The notes below the pieces were generated by a model. That model searched no databases, had not been told where the DNA came from, and was given only the letters and a program-made list of their open reading frames with translations. Below, piece by piece: positions 25,983 to 35,175 of a stretch of 64,000 bases of DNA. The translations under genes were made by a program, and so were the position numbers. The stretch is from NCBI RefSeq assembly GCF_023161665.1, contig NZ_JALNTW010000004.1:273182-337181 (forward strand). Direction: 5' to 3'. Position 1 is the stretch's first letter. The number at the start of each line of letters is the position of its first letter. The stretch is from Shewanella sp. 1CM18E. GTDB lineage: Bacteria > Pseudomonadota > Gammaproteobacteria > Enterobacterales > Shewanellaceae.

Positions 25983-27842
25983 CTAGCGCGCCTTTTCAAC
26001 CATTCTCTGAATCACCTTATTATGAGTCACATCATCAGGCGCCTTCCCCTCTGCACCTAGCTCATCACTACCATGACAAGCTAAACAAGCTCCTACTCGG
26101 CTGATTCTATCCATCTCTTGTTTATAAAATGGGCGTGCCCCCTCGTGGGAAGTTGATTGCAGTTGGTTGCCCTGCTCATCCACAAAACGTTCGAGTTCAA
26201 AATCCACTGGAGCCTTACCATCTGGAAAGTTACGCTCGATATCGTATTGACCACTACCTAAGCCTAAAACCTTAGGATTGGTATGACACTCTTCACAAGT
26301 ACGCGACGTTTTACTCATGGTATGTGGCTGAATCGGATTGTGAGATAAACCACTAGTGCCATCTTTAGTCATATAGGTTTTATTAGTCACGATCGCTTTT
26401 TCGCCATCAACTTGAGTTAAGAACACCTGGCAACCAGGAACAAAAGTAGAAACCTTACCACGATGATTAATCCCAAGAGCCGGGTTCTCCCAACGTACAT
26501 AGGAGCGAGATTCACTCCAGCTAAATGCCTGCTTTTTAAGGTTAGATTTTTTACCTAGCTGTGATATGTCGCTATTTTCACCCACAAGCCAGTCGCCATT
26601 AGGCTTACTGACATCTTGCTTGGCGTGGCATCCGTAACACTGAGGCGCCCACGCTGCATGGCAAGTCGAACATTCCATTTTCTCCATGTGGCTAGCAATC
26701 TTGACCATTGCCACTTGGCCTTCTTCCGATAACTCTGCGCCATTAAGCTGCGGCACATTAAGCGTTTTTCCATCAATCTTTGTCGTTAAAGTCACTTTAC
26801 TGCCGTCACGCTTTAGGTTGGTCATCTTATTGCCGCGTGAAGTTTCTAAAGTGGCATCAGCTGATGTTGTGCCATGGCACGTCTCGCAACGAACCTCTAA
26901 CGCATACTCTTTTTTGGTATATAGATAGCCATCACCATGCATTTCATCTTTTGTATGGCAATCAATACAGCTCATACCAGCGTCGTAATGCAGATCAGCT
27001 TGCAAGAAGTTATAGTGTTTACCATGTAACTTGCCTTGCTTACTGCCATCAGCTTTATAAGGCGTACCATAACCATCTGACTCCATCATTCCCATATAGC
27101 TGACACCAGTACGGCCGCCACGGTTGTGGCAGTGCTGACATTGTTCAACTGATGGAGCTCTGGTCATTTTGTGTTTACGTGGACGGTCCTTTTGCGTCTT
27201 ATCTATCGCTTTGTCGCCACCTTCATAGGTTGCGGCATTACTATACTCAACGTGACATGCCGCGCAGCCAGACGCACGGTAATCACCATCTCTTTGATGA
27301 CCATCACTCCAAATATGGCAACGTAAGCATTGGTTACGTAAATAGTCATCACCCGGTGAATTCGTACCTGACTCAGCTTTGCTAGGATCATAGCTAGGTA
27401 ACTGCGTTAATGAATCTACTGTGCCTTCTCTACCGGTTTTCAACGCTTTTACATCGTAGGTTGCGTGAATAGAATCTCGTGTTTGGCTACCAAAATTATA
27501 ACGGGTACCAGAAATCATACCCGCCATAGTGGCATGTAAGGATGTCCTTGCGTTATCAACTTCCTCGCTATGACAACTGCCACAGGTTTTCTCGACAACT
27601 CGCAAGTCAGTTGGGTTTGCCCACATATTTTTGTGGCCATTCTCTAAGGTTGTGGCATCACCATTACCGTTATGACAGTCAACACAAGTTAACTCCGCCA
27701 TCATATCTATATCAGAAAACTGTTCGATTCCTTCATGGCAGCTCAAGCAGCCTGTGTTCTCATCCCACTGAGCAAGCGCATTAGACATCCCTATGCTAAG
27801 AATCATCGGTATAGCAATGAGAAAGTGTATATTTTTCATCAT
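25983..27842 (-). CDS. Periplasmic 12-heme c-type cytochrome
   Basis: 619 aa from the ATG at 27842, six bases after GGAG; another ATG two codons upstream overlaps the ribosome site. Sec signal peptide ends around ALA-QWDE. I count twelve CxxCH motifs: CLSCH, CVDCH, CGSCH, CLRCH, CAACH, CQHCH, CIDCH, CETCH, CSTCH, CYGCH, CEECH and CLACH. The first three fall within ~65 residues of the mature start; a heme-free stretch of ~110 residues separates the tenth and eleventh. No lipobox or membrane anchor, so a soluble periplasmic electron carrier or reductase. It is not the MtrA, OmcA or CctA type by length and spacing. It is monocistronic, so the redox partner is unknown. Confidence 0.85.
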   Translation of the reverse strand: MMKNIHFLIAIPMILSIGMSNALAQWDENTGCLSCHEGIEQFSDIDMMAELTCVDCHNGNGDATTLENGHKNMWANPTDLRVVEKTCGSCHSEEVDNARTSLHATMAGMISGTRYNFGSQTRDSIHATYDVKALKTGREGTVDSLTQLPSYDPSKAESGTNSPGDDYLRNQCLRCHIWSDGHQRDGDYRASGCAACHVEYSNAATYEGGDKAIDKTQKDRPRKHKMTRAPSVEQCQHCHNRGGRTGVSYMGMMESDGYGTPYKADGSKQGKLHGKHYNFLQADLHYDAGMSCIDCHTKDEMHGDGYLYTKKEYALEVRCETCHGTTSADATLETSRGNKMTNLKRDGSKVTLTTKIDGKTLNVPQLNGAELSEEGQVAMVKIASHMEKMECSTCHAAWAPQCYGCHAKQDVSKPNGDWLVGENSDISQLGKKSNLKKQAFSWSESRSYVRWENPALGINHRGKVSTFVPGCQVFLTQVDGEKAIVTNKTYMTKDGTSGLSHNPIQPHTMSKTSRTCEECHTNPKVLGLGSGQYDIERNFPDGKAPVDFELERFVDEQGNQLQSTSHEGARPFYKQEMDRISRVGACLACHGSDELGAEGKAPDDVTHNKVIQRMVEKAR

Positions 27843-27942
27843 TTTCATCTCCGGTTAGCTACAATTTAAATAACCTTGTTATTATTGTGCCTTTATATTC
27901 TGCTCAGCTTACAAAAGACATGTAAGCAAACCGTTAACTAAA

Positions 27943-27958
27943 TGTGAGTTTGATCGTA
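27943..27958 (-). promoter_or_regulatory. Putative CRP-binding site for the 12-heme cytochrome gene
   Basis: TGTGAGTTTGATCGTA: perfect TGTGA, 6-bp spacer, right half TCGTA for TCACA. It is ~100 bp upstream of the cytochrome start and ~260 bp from the divergent LRR gene. CRP is known as a major activator of anaerobic respiratory genes in Shewanella. Confidence 0.4.
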
Positions 27959-28217
27959 TTTTTTTGGAGGAATTGAGTTACAAGTAGAGTTTCTAAGAAA
28001 TTATTGAAATTGATGAAATTTTTTATCTATGTCCAAAAAGAGCGCATTTATTCAAATCCCTCTTCAAGAGTGAGCCCTACACTTAGTCAAACTGTTGTTA
28101 ACAACTCAGTTAAAGATAGCTAAATTAGATGAAAACCTTATTAAATATAGTGACTTGAAAACGAACAACTTAACAAGATAAGATGCGCGCCTACATTCAA
28201 ATCAGACACTCAACATT
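27959..28217. other. Rest of the cytochrome/LRR divergent intergenic region
   Basis: Together with the preceding ~115 bp this makes ~375 bp without a gene. AT-rich, with no clear hairpin or repeat. Confidence 0.4.
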
Positions 28218-29168
28218 ATGAATAATAAAACGATTATAGCCGTATTAGTGGGGCTAGTGCCTTTAGCTCAGGCTCAAGCAGCCAACTCAGTAGAGGGACT
28301 TGTTTTTGCAGATGCTAATTTTAAAAAGTGCGTAGAAGTTCATCGCGTCACGGATCCAAGCCAAACTAAGAAGTTAAATTGTCGCCATTTACCGATGCAG
28401 AGTGTTAGTGATTTGAAATTCTTTCCAGCACTAGAAACGGTAACCTTGGCAGGACCACAGATAAGTGCGATTGATTTAAGCCATAACCCTAAGCTAAAAG
28501 ACCTTTCAATTAGCTCAAATCAACTAAGCGCAATCGATTTAAGCCATACTCCTCAACTAGAAGCTTTAAGCCTAGATGCTAAGTTAATTAGCAAAATTGA
28601 TCTTAGCCACAACTCTAAATTGAAAGAGTTAGCAGTCATGTCTGCTAAATTGGCTGAGATTGATTTAAGCCACACACCGAAATTAGAAGAGCTAAACGTA
28701 TCATTTAACCAGCTAAGCTCGCTGGATCTTAGTCACACACCTTTACTGACCGATCTTGCCATTGTGGGTAATCAACTGACTGCACTTGATCTCAGTAAAG
28801 TACCGGCATTACGTTACTTTTCAGCCAAAGAAAACCAATTCACATCAATGGATTTCAGCGCCAACAAAGCCCTAGTACAAATTGATTTAGGTTCAAACAA
28901 ACTTAATGAACTTAAGTTGCCTGTAAATAACCAAATCTCAAGTTTAGGGCTTATGTATAACCAGCTAACTCAATTAGATGTAAGCCATAGCCCTAAATTA
29001 AGTAAGCTGTACATCACTGATAATAAAATCAGCAAACTCGATGTTAGCCACAACCCAAAATTGCGTAAGCTATGGGCAACCGGTAATCCTATAACTGCGG
29101 TTGATATTAGTCACAATGAGAAGCTCAGTGATTATGAGTTTGAAGAGTCGACAAAAGTCAGTGAGTAA
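28218..29168 (+). CDS. Secreted leucine-rich-repeat protein
   Basis: 316 aa. A signal peptide (~1-22, ending AQA-AN) is followed by a capping region with two Cys (~38 and ~55), then about ten LRR units of 20-22 residues with the core L..L.(I/V)..NQLS.IDLSH.P.L. The unit resembles bacterial internalin-type LRRs. The SHNPKL/SHTPKL connector is nearly invariant, suggesting recent repeat expansion. No LPxTG, transmembrane or C-terminal sorting domain, so probably periplasmic or secreted. Role unknown, presumably protein binding. It diverges from the cytochrome gene. Confidence 0.85.
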   Translation: MNNKTIIAVLVGLVPLAQAQAANSVEGLVFADANFKKCVEVHRVTDPSQTKKLNCRHLPMQSVSDLKFFPALETVTLAGPQISAIDLSHNPKLKDLSISSNQLSAIDLSHTPQLEALSLDAKLISKIDLSHNSKLKELAVMSAKLAEIDLSHTPKLEELNVSFNQLSSLDLSHTPLLTDLAIVGNQLTALDLSKVPALRYFSAKENQFTSMDFSANKALVQIDLGSNKLNELKLPVNNQISSLGLMYNQLTQLDVSHSPKLSKLYITDNKISKLDVSHNPKLRKLWATGNPITAVDISHNEKLSDYEFEESTKVSE

Positions 29169-29183
29169 GCGCTAACCCCAATA

Positions 29184-29209
29184 AAAAAGCGGCCAAATGG
29201 CCGCTTTAA
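29184..29209. terminator. Bidirectional terminator between LRR gene and subtilase
   Basis: AGCGGCCA AA TGGCCGCT, with A run on the left and TTTA on the right. Sits between two convergent genes. Confidence 0.75.
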
Positions 29210-29226
29210 ACGCAATCAACGAACTT

Positions 29227-31734
29227 CTAGAAAGAAGCTGTTATCACGTCAGAACAAAGACTGCTTGTGGCTTCGCAGATCTTATATTCTACTGATGCTG
29301 GTGCATCTGTGAAACGGTCACGGTAACGACCATCATTACTTGTTGTAGCAATTGCATTGCCGTCACGATAGATAACAACATCATCGCCAGCAGCGCCATC
29401 CCAAGTTAAGTCAACTAATGCGCTTCCGCGACGCGACAGTTTAGTACGTGCAACTGCTGCAGTAATATTGTGCTCAAACACTTCAACATCCATTGTTGCT
29501 GTATCAGTGTTTCCGTCAGCATCTGTTACTAGCATAGAAACAGTGTAAGTTCCTGCTACTGCATAAACATGTGATGGGCTCATATCTGTTGATACACTGC
29601 CATCACCGAGATCCCAGCTGTAGCTAACGATGTCATCATTCACATCACTACTTAAGTTAGTAAAGGCTACGTTCAAACCATCAACTGCATAGCTAAAATC
29701 AGCAATTGGCGCTGCTGGCGCTGCTTCACCCACGCCAGAAATGACTAATCCCCAACTATTCAATGTGCCTGTATCTGCACCAACATTGTCATCAACAGAT
29801 AAACTCCAAGTACCTGTTGCAACTTCGCCATTAAATGCGCTTAAGTCCCAGCTCTTAACAATATCATCTGCACTGCCACCTTCACGGTTATGCAATACCA
29901 CTTCAGTACCCGCTGGTGAAGTCAGTGTTACAGCTAAATCACCAATCCAAGTATGTGAAATATCAACATTGGCATTAACACCAAATACTTGAACATCATC
30001 AGCAACATCAATAGTACTCACAATACCTGGAGCGTTATCAGGAATAGCCACTGAGTCGGTGTTAGTGTAAGTAAAGTCCTGTAACCCTTGTGGTAACACG
30101 CTCAACGAAACAGCTTTATCCTTAACTGTTGAACCATCATCACCTGTTACTGTAATGGTGTAGTCACCCCATGCAGCCGCAGCATCAGTTGCTACATTAA
30201 CAGTAAACGAATCACCAGCCATTACGCTATTGCTTGATAAAGTTACACCTGCTAGTGCCGGTGATACTGCAACCGACAATGCAACAGTGCCATCCCAACC
30301 TGCGACACTGCCAACACTATAGTCGAAACTGACCGAACTTCCCGCTTCTACAGTTTGCGACGCTGGAGTCACAGTAAAGCGATATCCAGGATCTGGATCG
30401 GCCAGATCAAGAGCGTTAGCCACATTAAGGCGAGAGCCTGCAACAGTCTTACCCGTTAGATCCGCGTTCACATCACCAGAGTCCATCAATAGCTGTTTCA
30501 TTTCCGTTGGTGAAAGATCTGGATTAATAGACCATACCAATGCAGCTGCGCCGGCAACATGCGGTGTTGCCATAGAAGTACCAGAGAAAGTTGAATAAGT
30601 ATTACCTGGAGTCGTTGATAAAATTGCCGAGCCTGGTGCGCCCATATCAACACTGGTTAAACCCCACTGAGAAAAGCCAGACATTGCATCATTGCGATCG
30701 GTACTGGCAATCGCCATCACCGCGTCAGAGTCGTAACTTGCAGGGTAACTAGCACTAGCGTCATTGTCATAAGCGCCGTTACCTGCTGCTGCAACAAATA
30801 AGATCCCTGCATCACCGCCAGACTCAATAGCATCTTTTAACGCTTGGCTAAATCCACCGCCGCCCCAAGAGTTGTTGGTCGCTTTAATATCAACACCATG
30901 ATTCACCTTTAAGTCTGTCATATAGTCAATACAAGCAATTGCGCCTTCAGTTGAACCTGAACCGCTAGCATTTAGGAATTGACAACCAACAATGCTGACA
31001 TCCCAGTTAACGCCAACCACACCGACACCGTTATTACCTGAAGCACCGATTGTACCAGCAACATGAGTACCATGGCCGTTGTCGTCCATTGGGTCACCGC
31101 TATTATTATTAGCATTGAAACCATGGATATCATCAATTACGCCGTTAGCATCATCATCAATACCGTTGCCAGGGATCTCATTAGGGTTAGTCCACATATT
31201 GGCTTGCAAATCTGGGTGGTTATAATCAACACCAGTATCAATTACACCAATTACGACAGAGCTATCACCCGTTGTAATGTCCCACGCTTCAACAGCATCA
31301 ATATCAGCATCAGCAGTACCACCGTCTTGGCCAGTATTATTTAGTCCCCATAACGACACAAAGTCAGGATCATCTGGTGTACCGATAGCCTTAATAACAT
31401 AGTTTGGTTCAGCGTATTTAACCGCAGGGTGGCGGCTAATAATCTTAATTGCTTGCCCCACATCAGAGCCAGATCTTAAAGTTAACCGAGCTAACTTACC
31501 ATCAAGCAAATTGGCAAAACGATCATCAACACCATTGGCGTCGAGATCTCGCATTGACCCACGCACTAAACGCTGTGCTGATTCACGTTCAGCCTTAGTG
31601 GCATTGTCTTTATAAACAACGATAAGTGAGTCTTTAATATATTCAGGTTGCACAACAGACTTAGCTTGTGCAGGTACAGACGAAACCGCAATTACTCCTG
31701 CGATAGCGACTGCTAACGGTGTTAATTTTTTCAA
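29227..31734 (-). CDS. Secreted S8 subtilisin-like serine protease with P-domain and PKD domain
   Basis: 835 aa from the ATG at 31734, preceded by AAAGGGA; an in-frame ATG 12 codons earlier is less likely. Layout: signal peptide ~1-25 (AQA-KS); I9-type inhibitor propeptide ~33-115; S8 catalytic domain ~125-445 with Asp ~167 (VIDTGVDYNHPDL), His ~222 (NGHGTHVAGT), Ser ~388 (SGTSMATPHVAGAAAL) and oxyanion Asn in AAAGN; an Ig-like segment ~455-550; a proprotein-convertase P-domain ~555-670 (DISHTWIGDLAVTLTSP); a PKD domain ~675-755 (SYSWDLGDGS); and a C-terminal beta domain with two Cys. Probably exported by type II secretion. Monocistronic. Confidence 0.92.
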   Translation of the reverse strand: MKKLTPLAVAIAGVIAVSSVPAQAKSVVQPEYIKDSLIVVYKDNATKAERESAQRLVRGSMRDLDANGVDDRFANLLDGKLARLTLRSGSDVGQAIKIISRHPAVKYAEPNYVIKAIGTPDDPDFVSLWGLNNTGQDGGTADADIDAVEAWDITTGDSSVVIGVIDTGVDYNHPDLQANMWTNPNEIPGNGIDDDANGVIDDIHGFNANNNSGDPMDDNGHGTHVAGTIGASGNNGVGVVGVNWDVSIVGCQFLNASGSGSTEGAIACIDYMTDLKVNHGVDIKATNNSWGGGGFSQALKDAIESGGDAGILFVAAAGNGAYDNDASASYPASYDSDAVMAIASTDRNDAMSGFSQWGLTSVDMGAPGSAILSTTPGNTYSTFSGTSMATPHVAGAAALVWSINPDLSPTEMKQLLMDSGDVNADLTGKTVAGSRLNVANALDLADPDPGYRFTVTPASQTVEAGSSVSFDYSVGSVAGWDGTVALSVAVSPALAGVTLSSNSVMAGDSFTVNVATDAAAAWGDYTITVTGDDGSTVKDKAVSLSVLPQGLQDFTYTNTDSVAIPDNAPGIVSTIDVADDVQVFGVNANVDISHTWIGDLAVTLTSPAGTEVVLHNREGGSADDIVKSWDLSAFNGEVATGTWSLSVDDNVGADTGTLNSWGLVISGVGEAAPAAPIADFSYAVDGLNVAFTNLSSDVNDDIVSYSWDLGDGSVSTDMSPSHVYAVAGTYTVSMLVTDADGNTDTATMDVEVFEHNITAAVARTKLSRRGSALVDLTWDGAAGDDVVIYRDGNAIATTSNDGRYRDRFTDAPASVEYKICEATSSLCSDVITASF

Positions 31735-32173
31735 CATAACAGGTCCCTTTAATCCTTTAAGTATCCCCAATTTGGCGCATTAAACATCTCCATTAGCAGC
31801 AAGCTTGCCAGTGAAATAGGTCTGTGCGCCGCGAGCTTTTTAACCGTAAGGATTGTTGCCATAGTGACTGTTCATTTAAAAGTAGGCGTAATTCATTTAG
31901 CACTAAACTACTAATCCCATGGAATTAGAAAAAACCTTTAATTAGTTCAATAAAAGATAAAAAAACCAATTTCAGCATATGGTTAGCTAAAAATCGGATT
32001 ATTTCACTAAACAAAAAAGCGCCCCGAATAAGTAGACCTTTTTCTGATTGCGGCAAAAAAGCAGCAAGGTAACTTGAGTTGCAGATCTGGCGAACGGCCT
32101 TTTATTAGCGTTCACCAGCAAACCGCAAAATGAAGCTAGCTTCACTTTGTAATTGAAAGAAAAGGAGCGTTAA
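31735..32173. other. Divergent subtilase/csgB intergenic region
   Basis: About 440 bp without a gene. Contains both promoters, and presumably CsgD-responsive sites for csgBA, but I recognise no defined motif. Confidence 0.4.
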
Positions 32174-32599
32174 GTGTCCGTTTTTAAAACAATTGGAGTC
32201 ATCTTTGCCCTCACGCTTTATTCAGCCTCATGTCTTGGCGATGAATCTAAGCTAGTGGCCTACGAGCTGCCCATAACACTACAAACACTTCTCGAGAGTT
32301 CAGGCCGAGACAACGTTATTAACCTTGCACAGTCTGGTGTGCTTAACCAAGCAACGCTTAGCCAGCTTGGTGAAGATAATATCGCTGACTTATTACAGGT
32401 CGGTACTAATAATCAGGCTGAAATTTTGCAGTTTGGTCAAGATAACGAAGTCGAACTCTTACAATCTGGTAATGATAATCAAGCCTCTATCACCCAGATT
32501 GGCAATGACAATTTAGTACAAATTAATCAGCTGGGGAGTGCCAGTTTTTCAATTGAACAGATTGCAGATGGTGCCGCAATCACAATTACTCAATATTAA
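32174..32599 (+). CDS. csgB: Curlin nucleator-like minor subunit (CsgB-like)
   Basis: 141 aa, GTG start with AAGGAG 6-7 bp upstream. A Sec signal peptide is followed by ~40 residues and then about five curlin repeats of ~22 residues: N-x-A-x-(I/L)-x-Q-x-G-x-(D/N)-N, for example NQAEILQFGQDNEVELLQSGNDN. The last unit drifts, as in E. coli CsgB. It should be a surface-bound nucleator of amyloid polymerisation. It is 12 bp upstream of the much larger CsgA-like gene and co-transcribed. The order B-A matches E. coli csgBAC, but no csgC follows. Confidence 0.88.
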   Translation: MSVFKTIGVIFALTLYSASCLGDESKLVAYELPITLQTLLESSGRDNVINLAQSGVLNQATLSQLGEDNIADLLQVGTNNQAEILQFGQDNEVELLQSGNDNQASITQIGNDNLVQINQLGSASFSIEQIADGAAITITQY

Positions 32600-32611
32600 A
32601 GGGAGCGTCAA

Positions 32612-34123
32612 ATGAGATCGCAAACAACTAAAACTATGATTGCGTTAGCCATCACAGCAAGTTTAGGTATGAGCAGCGCTGCATTAGCGGATTCAGCTAA
32701 CACTGCAGAAATTACTCAAACAACAGCTGCATCAGGCGCTGTTTTTGGCCAGGATGCTACGGTAAGCCAAACAGGTGATCTAAACATAGCTGCAGTTGAT
32801 CAAACGGGTGATGCACAAGAAGCAAACGTTACTCAAAACGGCGTATGGCACGAAGCTTATGTTGATTCAACAGGCGAAGATAATGCGATTGATATCAACC
32901 AAACTGAAGATTGGCATATTGCAGCTGCTGACGTAACAGGTAACAGCAATTCAGCTACTGTAGAGCAAGGCGGCTTTTTCAGTGAAACAGATATCGATAT
33001 CACAGGCGATGGCAACGAAGCGACCGTTGCTCAACTAGGTGAGCAAAACGGCGCAGTAGTCGAGTTAATCGGTGACGAAAATACAAGTTACATAGAGCAA
33101 GACGGTAACGATAACTTTGCCACGTTCCGTGTTGAGGGCGATGGCAATGACGGTGATATTACCCAGTTTGGTGATAATAACGTCGCAGGTTTTGTGTCAT
33201 TAGAGGTTACACCTAATGTTGGTAACAATAATGACGTTGAGGTGTATCAAGAAGGTAATGATAACCTTGGTGCTGTAAAAGGTGTTGAAGGTGACAACAA
33301 CAACTTTATCGTCTCGCAAGAAGGTGATAGCAACACAGGTTTTGTCTATGAGCTGACCGGCTCTGATAATGAGATTGAAATCGATCAAGTAGGTACTAGC
33401 AATACAGCGTTCCTAGCACTGGCAACTGGCGATGATAACGATATCGAAATAGAACAAGATGGTATGTCTAACACTATTGGCGATACATTAATTGCTGAAA
33501 TTCAGGGTAGCGACAACATGATTCGCATCGAACAAGATGGCGATAACAATGGTGCTGAGTTCCAAGTTTTTGGTAACGAAAATAGCTTAATGCTAGATCA
33601 AGAAGGAACAGGTAACTTTGCCACTATCGGTCAATATGGTAACGATAATGATGTTTCAATCATGTCTGATGGTGATGATAACCAAGCCGTCGCTTTCACA
33701 GAACTTGATGATAACGGTATCGAAATAGCGCAAGAAGGTAATGAAAACTTCGGATACGCTGATGTGGAAGGTTTTGGTAACGATGTTGATATTGAGCAAG
33801 ATGGCAATGCAAACGAAGCCTTAGTTTCGGTTGATGGTTTTGATAATACTGAAGTTGAAATGACCCAAGAAGGTGATCTGAACCTTATCGACCTAATCAT
33901 TATTGGCGATGAGAATATTGCAACAATCGCACAAACAGGTAACGGTAACTGGGTTGGCGGTGAAAGTATCGATTCTTTTGAAGTTAGCGGAGTTGATAAC
34001 AGCCTGAATATCGCACAAACAGGTAACGACAACCTAGTTATGGGTTCACAAACTGGTTCAGGCAACGTAATTAACGTTTCTCAAACTGGTGATTTCAACA
34101 CTGCTACAGTGATGCAAAACTAG
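32612..34123 (+). CDS. csgA: Large CsgA-like curlin major subunit
   Basis: 503 aa, over three times E. coli CsgA (151 aa). The signal peptide MRSQTTKTMIALAITASL... ends at ALA-DS. The mature chain is almost entirely curlin-like repeats, about twenty, with Gln/Asn ladders (xVEQDGxxNxA, xIAQTGNxN). Alternate strands often lack the Gln and read V.GDGN. or similar. It is highly acidic (Asp-rich), unlike E. coli CsgA. AAAGGGAG precedes the ATG. Two classes of strand alternate, suggesting a two-strand coil per ~44-45 residues. It would form the fibre, secreted through CsgG. Confidence 0.88.
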   Translation: MRSQTTKTMIALAITASLGMSSAALADSANTAEITQTTAASGAVFGQDATVSQTGDLNIAAVDQTGDAQEANVTQNGVWHEAYVDSTGEDNAIDINQTEDWHIAAADVTGNSNSATVEQGGFFSETDIDITGDGNEATVAQLGEQNGAVVELIGDENTSYIEQDGNDNFATFRVEGDGNDGDITQFGDNNVAGFVSLEVTPNVGNNNDVEVYQEGNDNLGAVKGVEGDNNNFIVSQEGDSNTGFVYELTGSDNEIEIDQVGTSNTAFLALATGDDNDIEIEQDGMSNTIGDTLIAEIQGSDNMIRIEQDGDNNGAEFQVFGNENSLMLDQEGTGNFATIGQYGNDNDVSIMSDGDDNQAVAFTELDDNGIEIAQEGNENFGYADVEGFGNDVDIEQDGNANEALVSVDGFDNTEVEMTQEGDLNLIDLIIIGDENIATIAQTGNGNWVGGESIDSFEVSGVDNSLNIAQTGNDNLVMGSQTGSGNVINVSQTGDFNTATVMQN

Positions 34124-34148
34124 AAGCTAAGATATAAGTAACAATCAA

Positions 34149-34174
34149 AAAAGGGAGCACTAGCTCCCTTTCTT
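34149..34174 (+). terminator. Terminator of csgBA
   Basis: AAGGGAGC ACTA GCTCCCTT followed by TCTTTAT. Confidence 0.75.
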
Positions 34175-34239
34175 TATATGTTAAATACATAAACTAAATC
34201 AATAATCTAAATCAATAATCTAAATCGCAAAATAACTCA

Positions 34240-34905
34240 CTAAGAGCACAGCTCGAATTGGCTTTGGTAAGTTTGTGCCCAACGTAATAACTCAACTCGA
34301 TTACGTGATTGCGTCTTTCTGAAAATAGAAGATATATGCGCTTTGACTGTATGCTCACTGATACAAAGTTGATGAGCAATCTCTTTATTACGCGCACCAC
34401 TTGAAACAAGTTGGATAATGGTTCTTTCGCGATCGGTTAGCATTTGTAGCATAACAACTGTGTCTTGTAATGACTCTCCACCATTATCAAGACGCTTGAC
34501 CAAATGATTAAACATTTCGCTAAGCAAAACCCTGTCGTACCAAAGCTCATTAGCAACCATTTTACGCAAACCCGTCAATAGTAAATCCATCCCCTGATCG
34601 GCATACAATAGACCTTTAATGCCAAGCAACATTGCGGCCTTAGGATCCAAGGTATCGCGCTCAACTTGGTATAGCGCAATTGGATATTGGGAAACTAATC
34701 TAGCAGCAACCAACGGGATCCCTTTACTATCTAATGCAGTTCCTTTTTGAGCGACTAGAAAAAAACGATTGCATTCCTTTGCCAAAACTAAATCTGAAGG
34801 CTTTTTTATCACTCGAGTTTTTAAGCCAATTGACTCGGCTAAAATAGCCAAATGACAAGGTGATGCAACCTGATGAATAAACACTAACTCATCAATTTTA
34901 CTCAT
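34240..34905 (-). CDS. csgD: CsgD-like LuxR-family transcriptional regulator
   Basis: 221 aa from the ATG at 34905 with GGAGAG upstream; an earlier in-frame start adds 11 residues without a ribosome site. N-terminal receiver-like domain (~1-140) without the usual phospho-Asp pocket, as in CsgD. C-terminal LuxR HTH at ~150-212: LTDRERTIIQLVSSGARNKEIAHQLCISEHTVKAHISSIFRKT. In E. coli CsgD activates csgBA. Here it is convergent with csgBA and downstream of csgEFG, cut off from them by a terminator at 35124-35146, so it is its own transcription unit. Confidence 0.87.
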   Translation of the reverse strand: MSKIDELVFIHQVASPCHLAILAESIGLKTRVIKKPSDLVLAKECNRFFLVAQKGTALDSKGIPLVAARLVSQYPIALYQVERDTLDPKAAMLLGIKGLLYADQGMDLLLTGLRKMVANELWYDRVLLSEMFNHLVKRLDNGGESLQDTVVMLQMLTDRERTIIQLVSSGARNKEIAHQLCISEHTVKAHISSIFRKTQSRNRVELLRWAQTYQSQFELCS

Positions 34906-35123
34906 TGAATTCTCTCCATGAATCTGACTGAGCCGCAAATGTTAAAGAGTAAGGTAATCCTTTGCTCTTCTGCACTACTCCGCTGCGGCAATAAGCGCTT
35001 AACATTAATATAACATTGCGAAGTGAATAGCTACAAAAAGCTGCTTTAACAACCAAATTATCCGTAAATAAAAAAGTACGCGGTAGAAAGGACTGAATAT
35101 TGAATACTAAATAAAAGATAACC

Positions 35124-35146
35124 AAGAAAAGGCCCTTGCAGGGCCT
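35124..35146 (-). terminator. Terminator of csgEFG
   Basis: On the minus strand, AGGCCCT GCA AGGGCCT followed by TTTCTT, 30 bp past the csgG stop. Confidence 0.75.
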
Positions 35147-35175
35147 CTCCAACATAGAGCTATGACTTGTGGTAT

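Noticed and set aside
26555..27784. Frames overlapping the 12-heme cytochrome gene
   Set aside because: All are Cys/His/Tyr-rich shadows created by the heme-motif codons.
33631..34065. 144-codon open frame antisense to csgA
   Set aside because: Its Pro/Ser-rich product reflects the reverse complement of Asp/Asn/Gln-rich repeats; no ribosome site.
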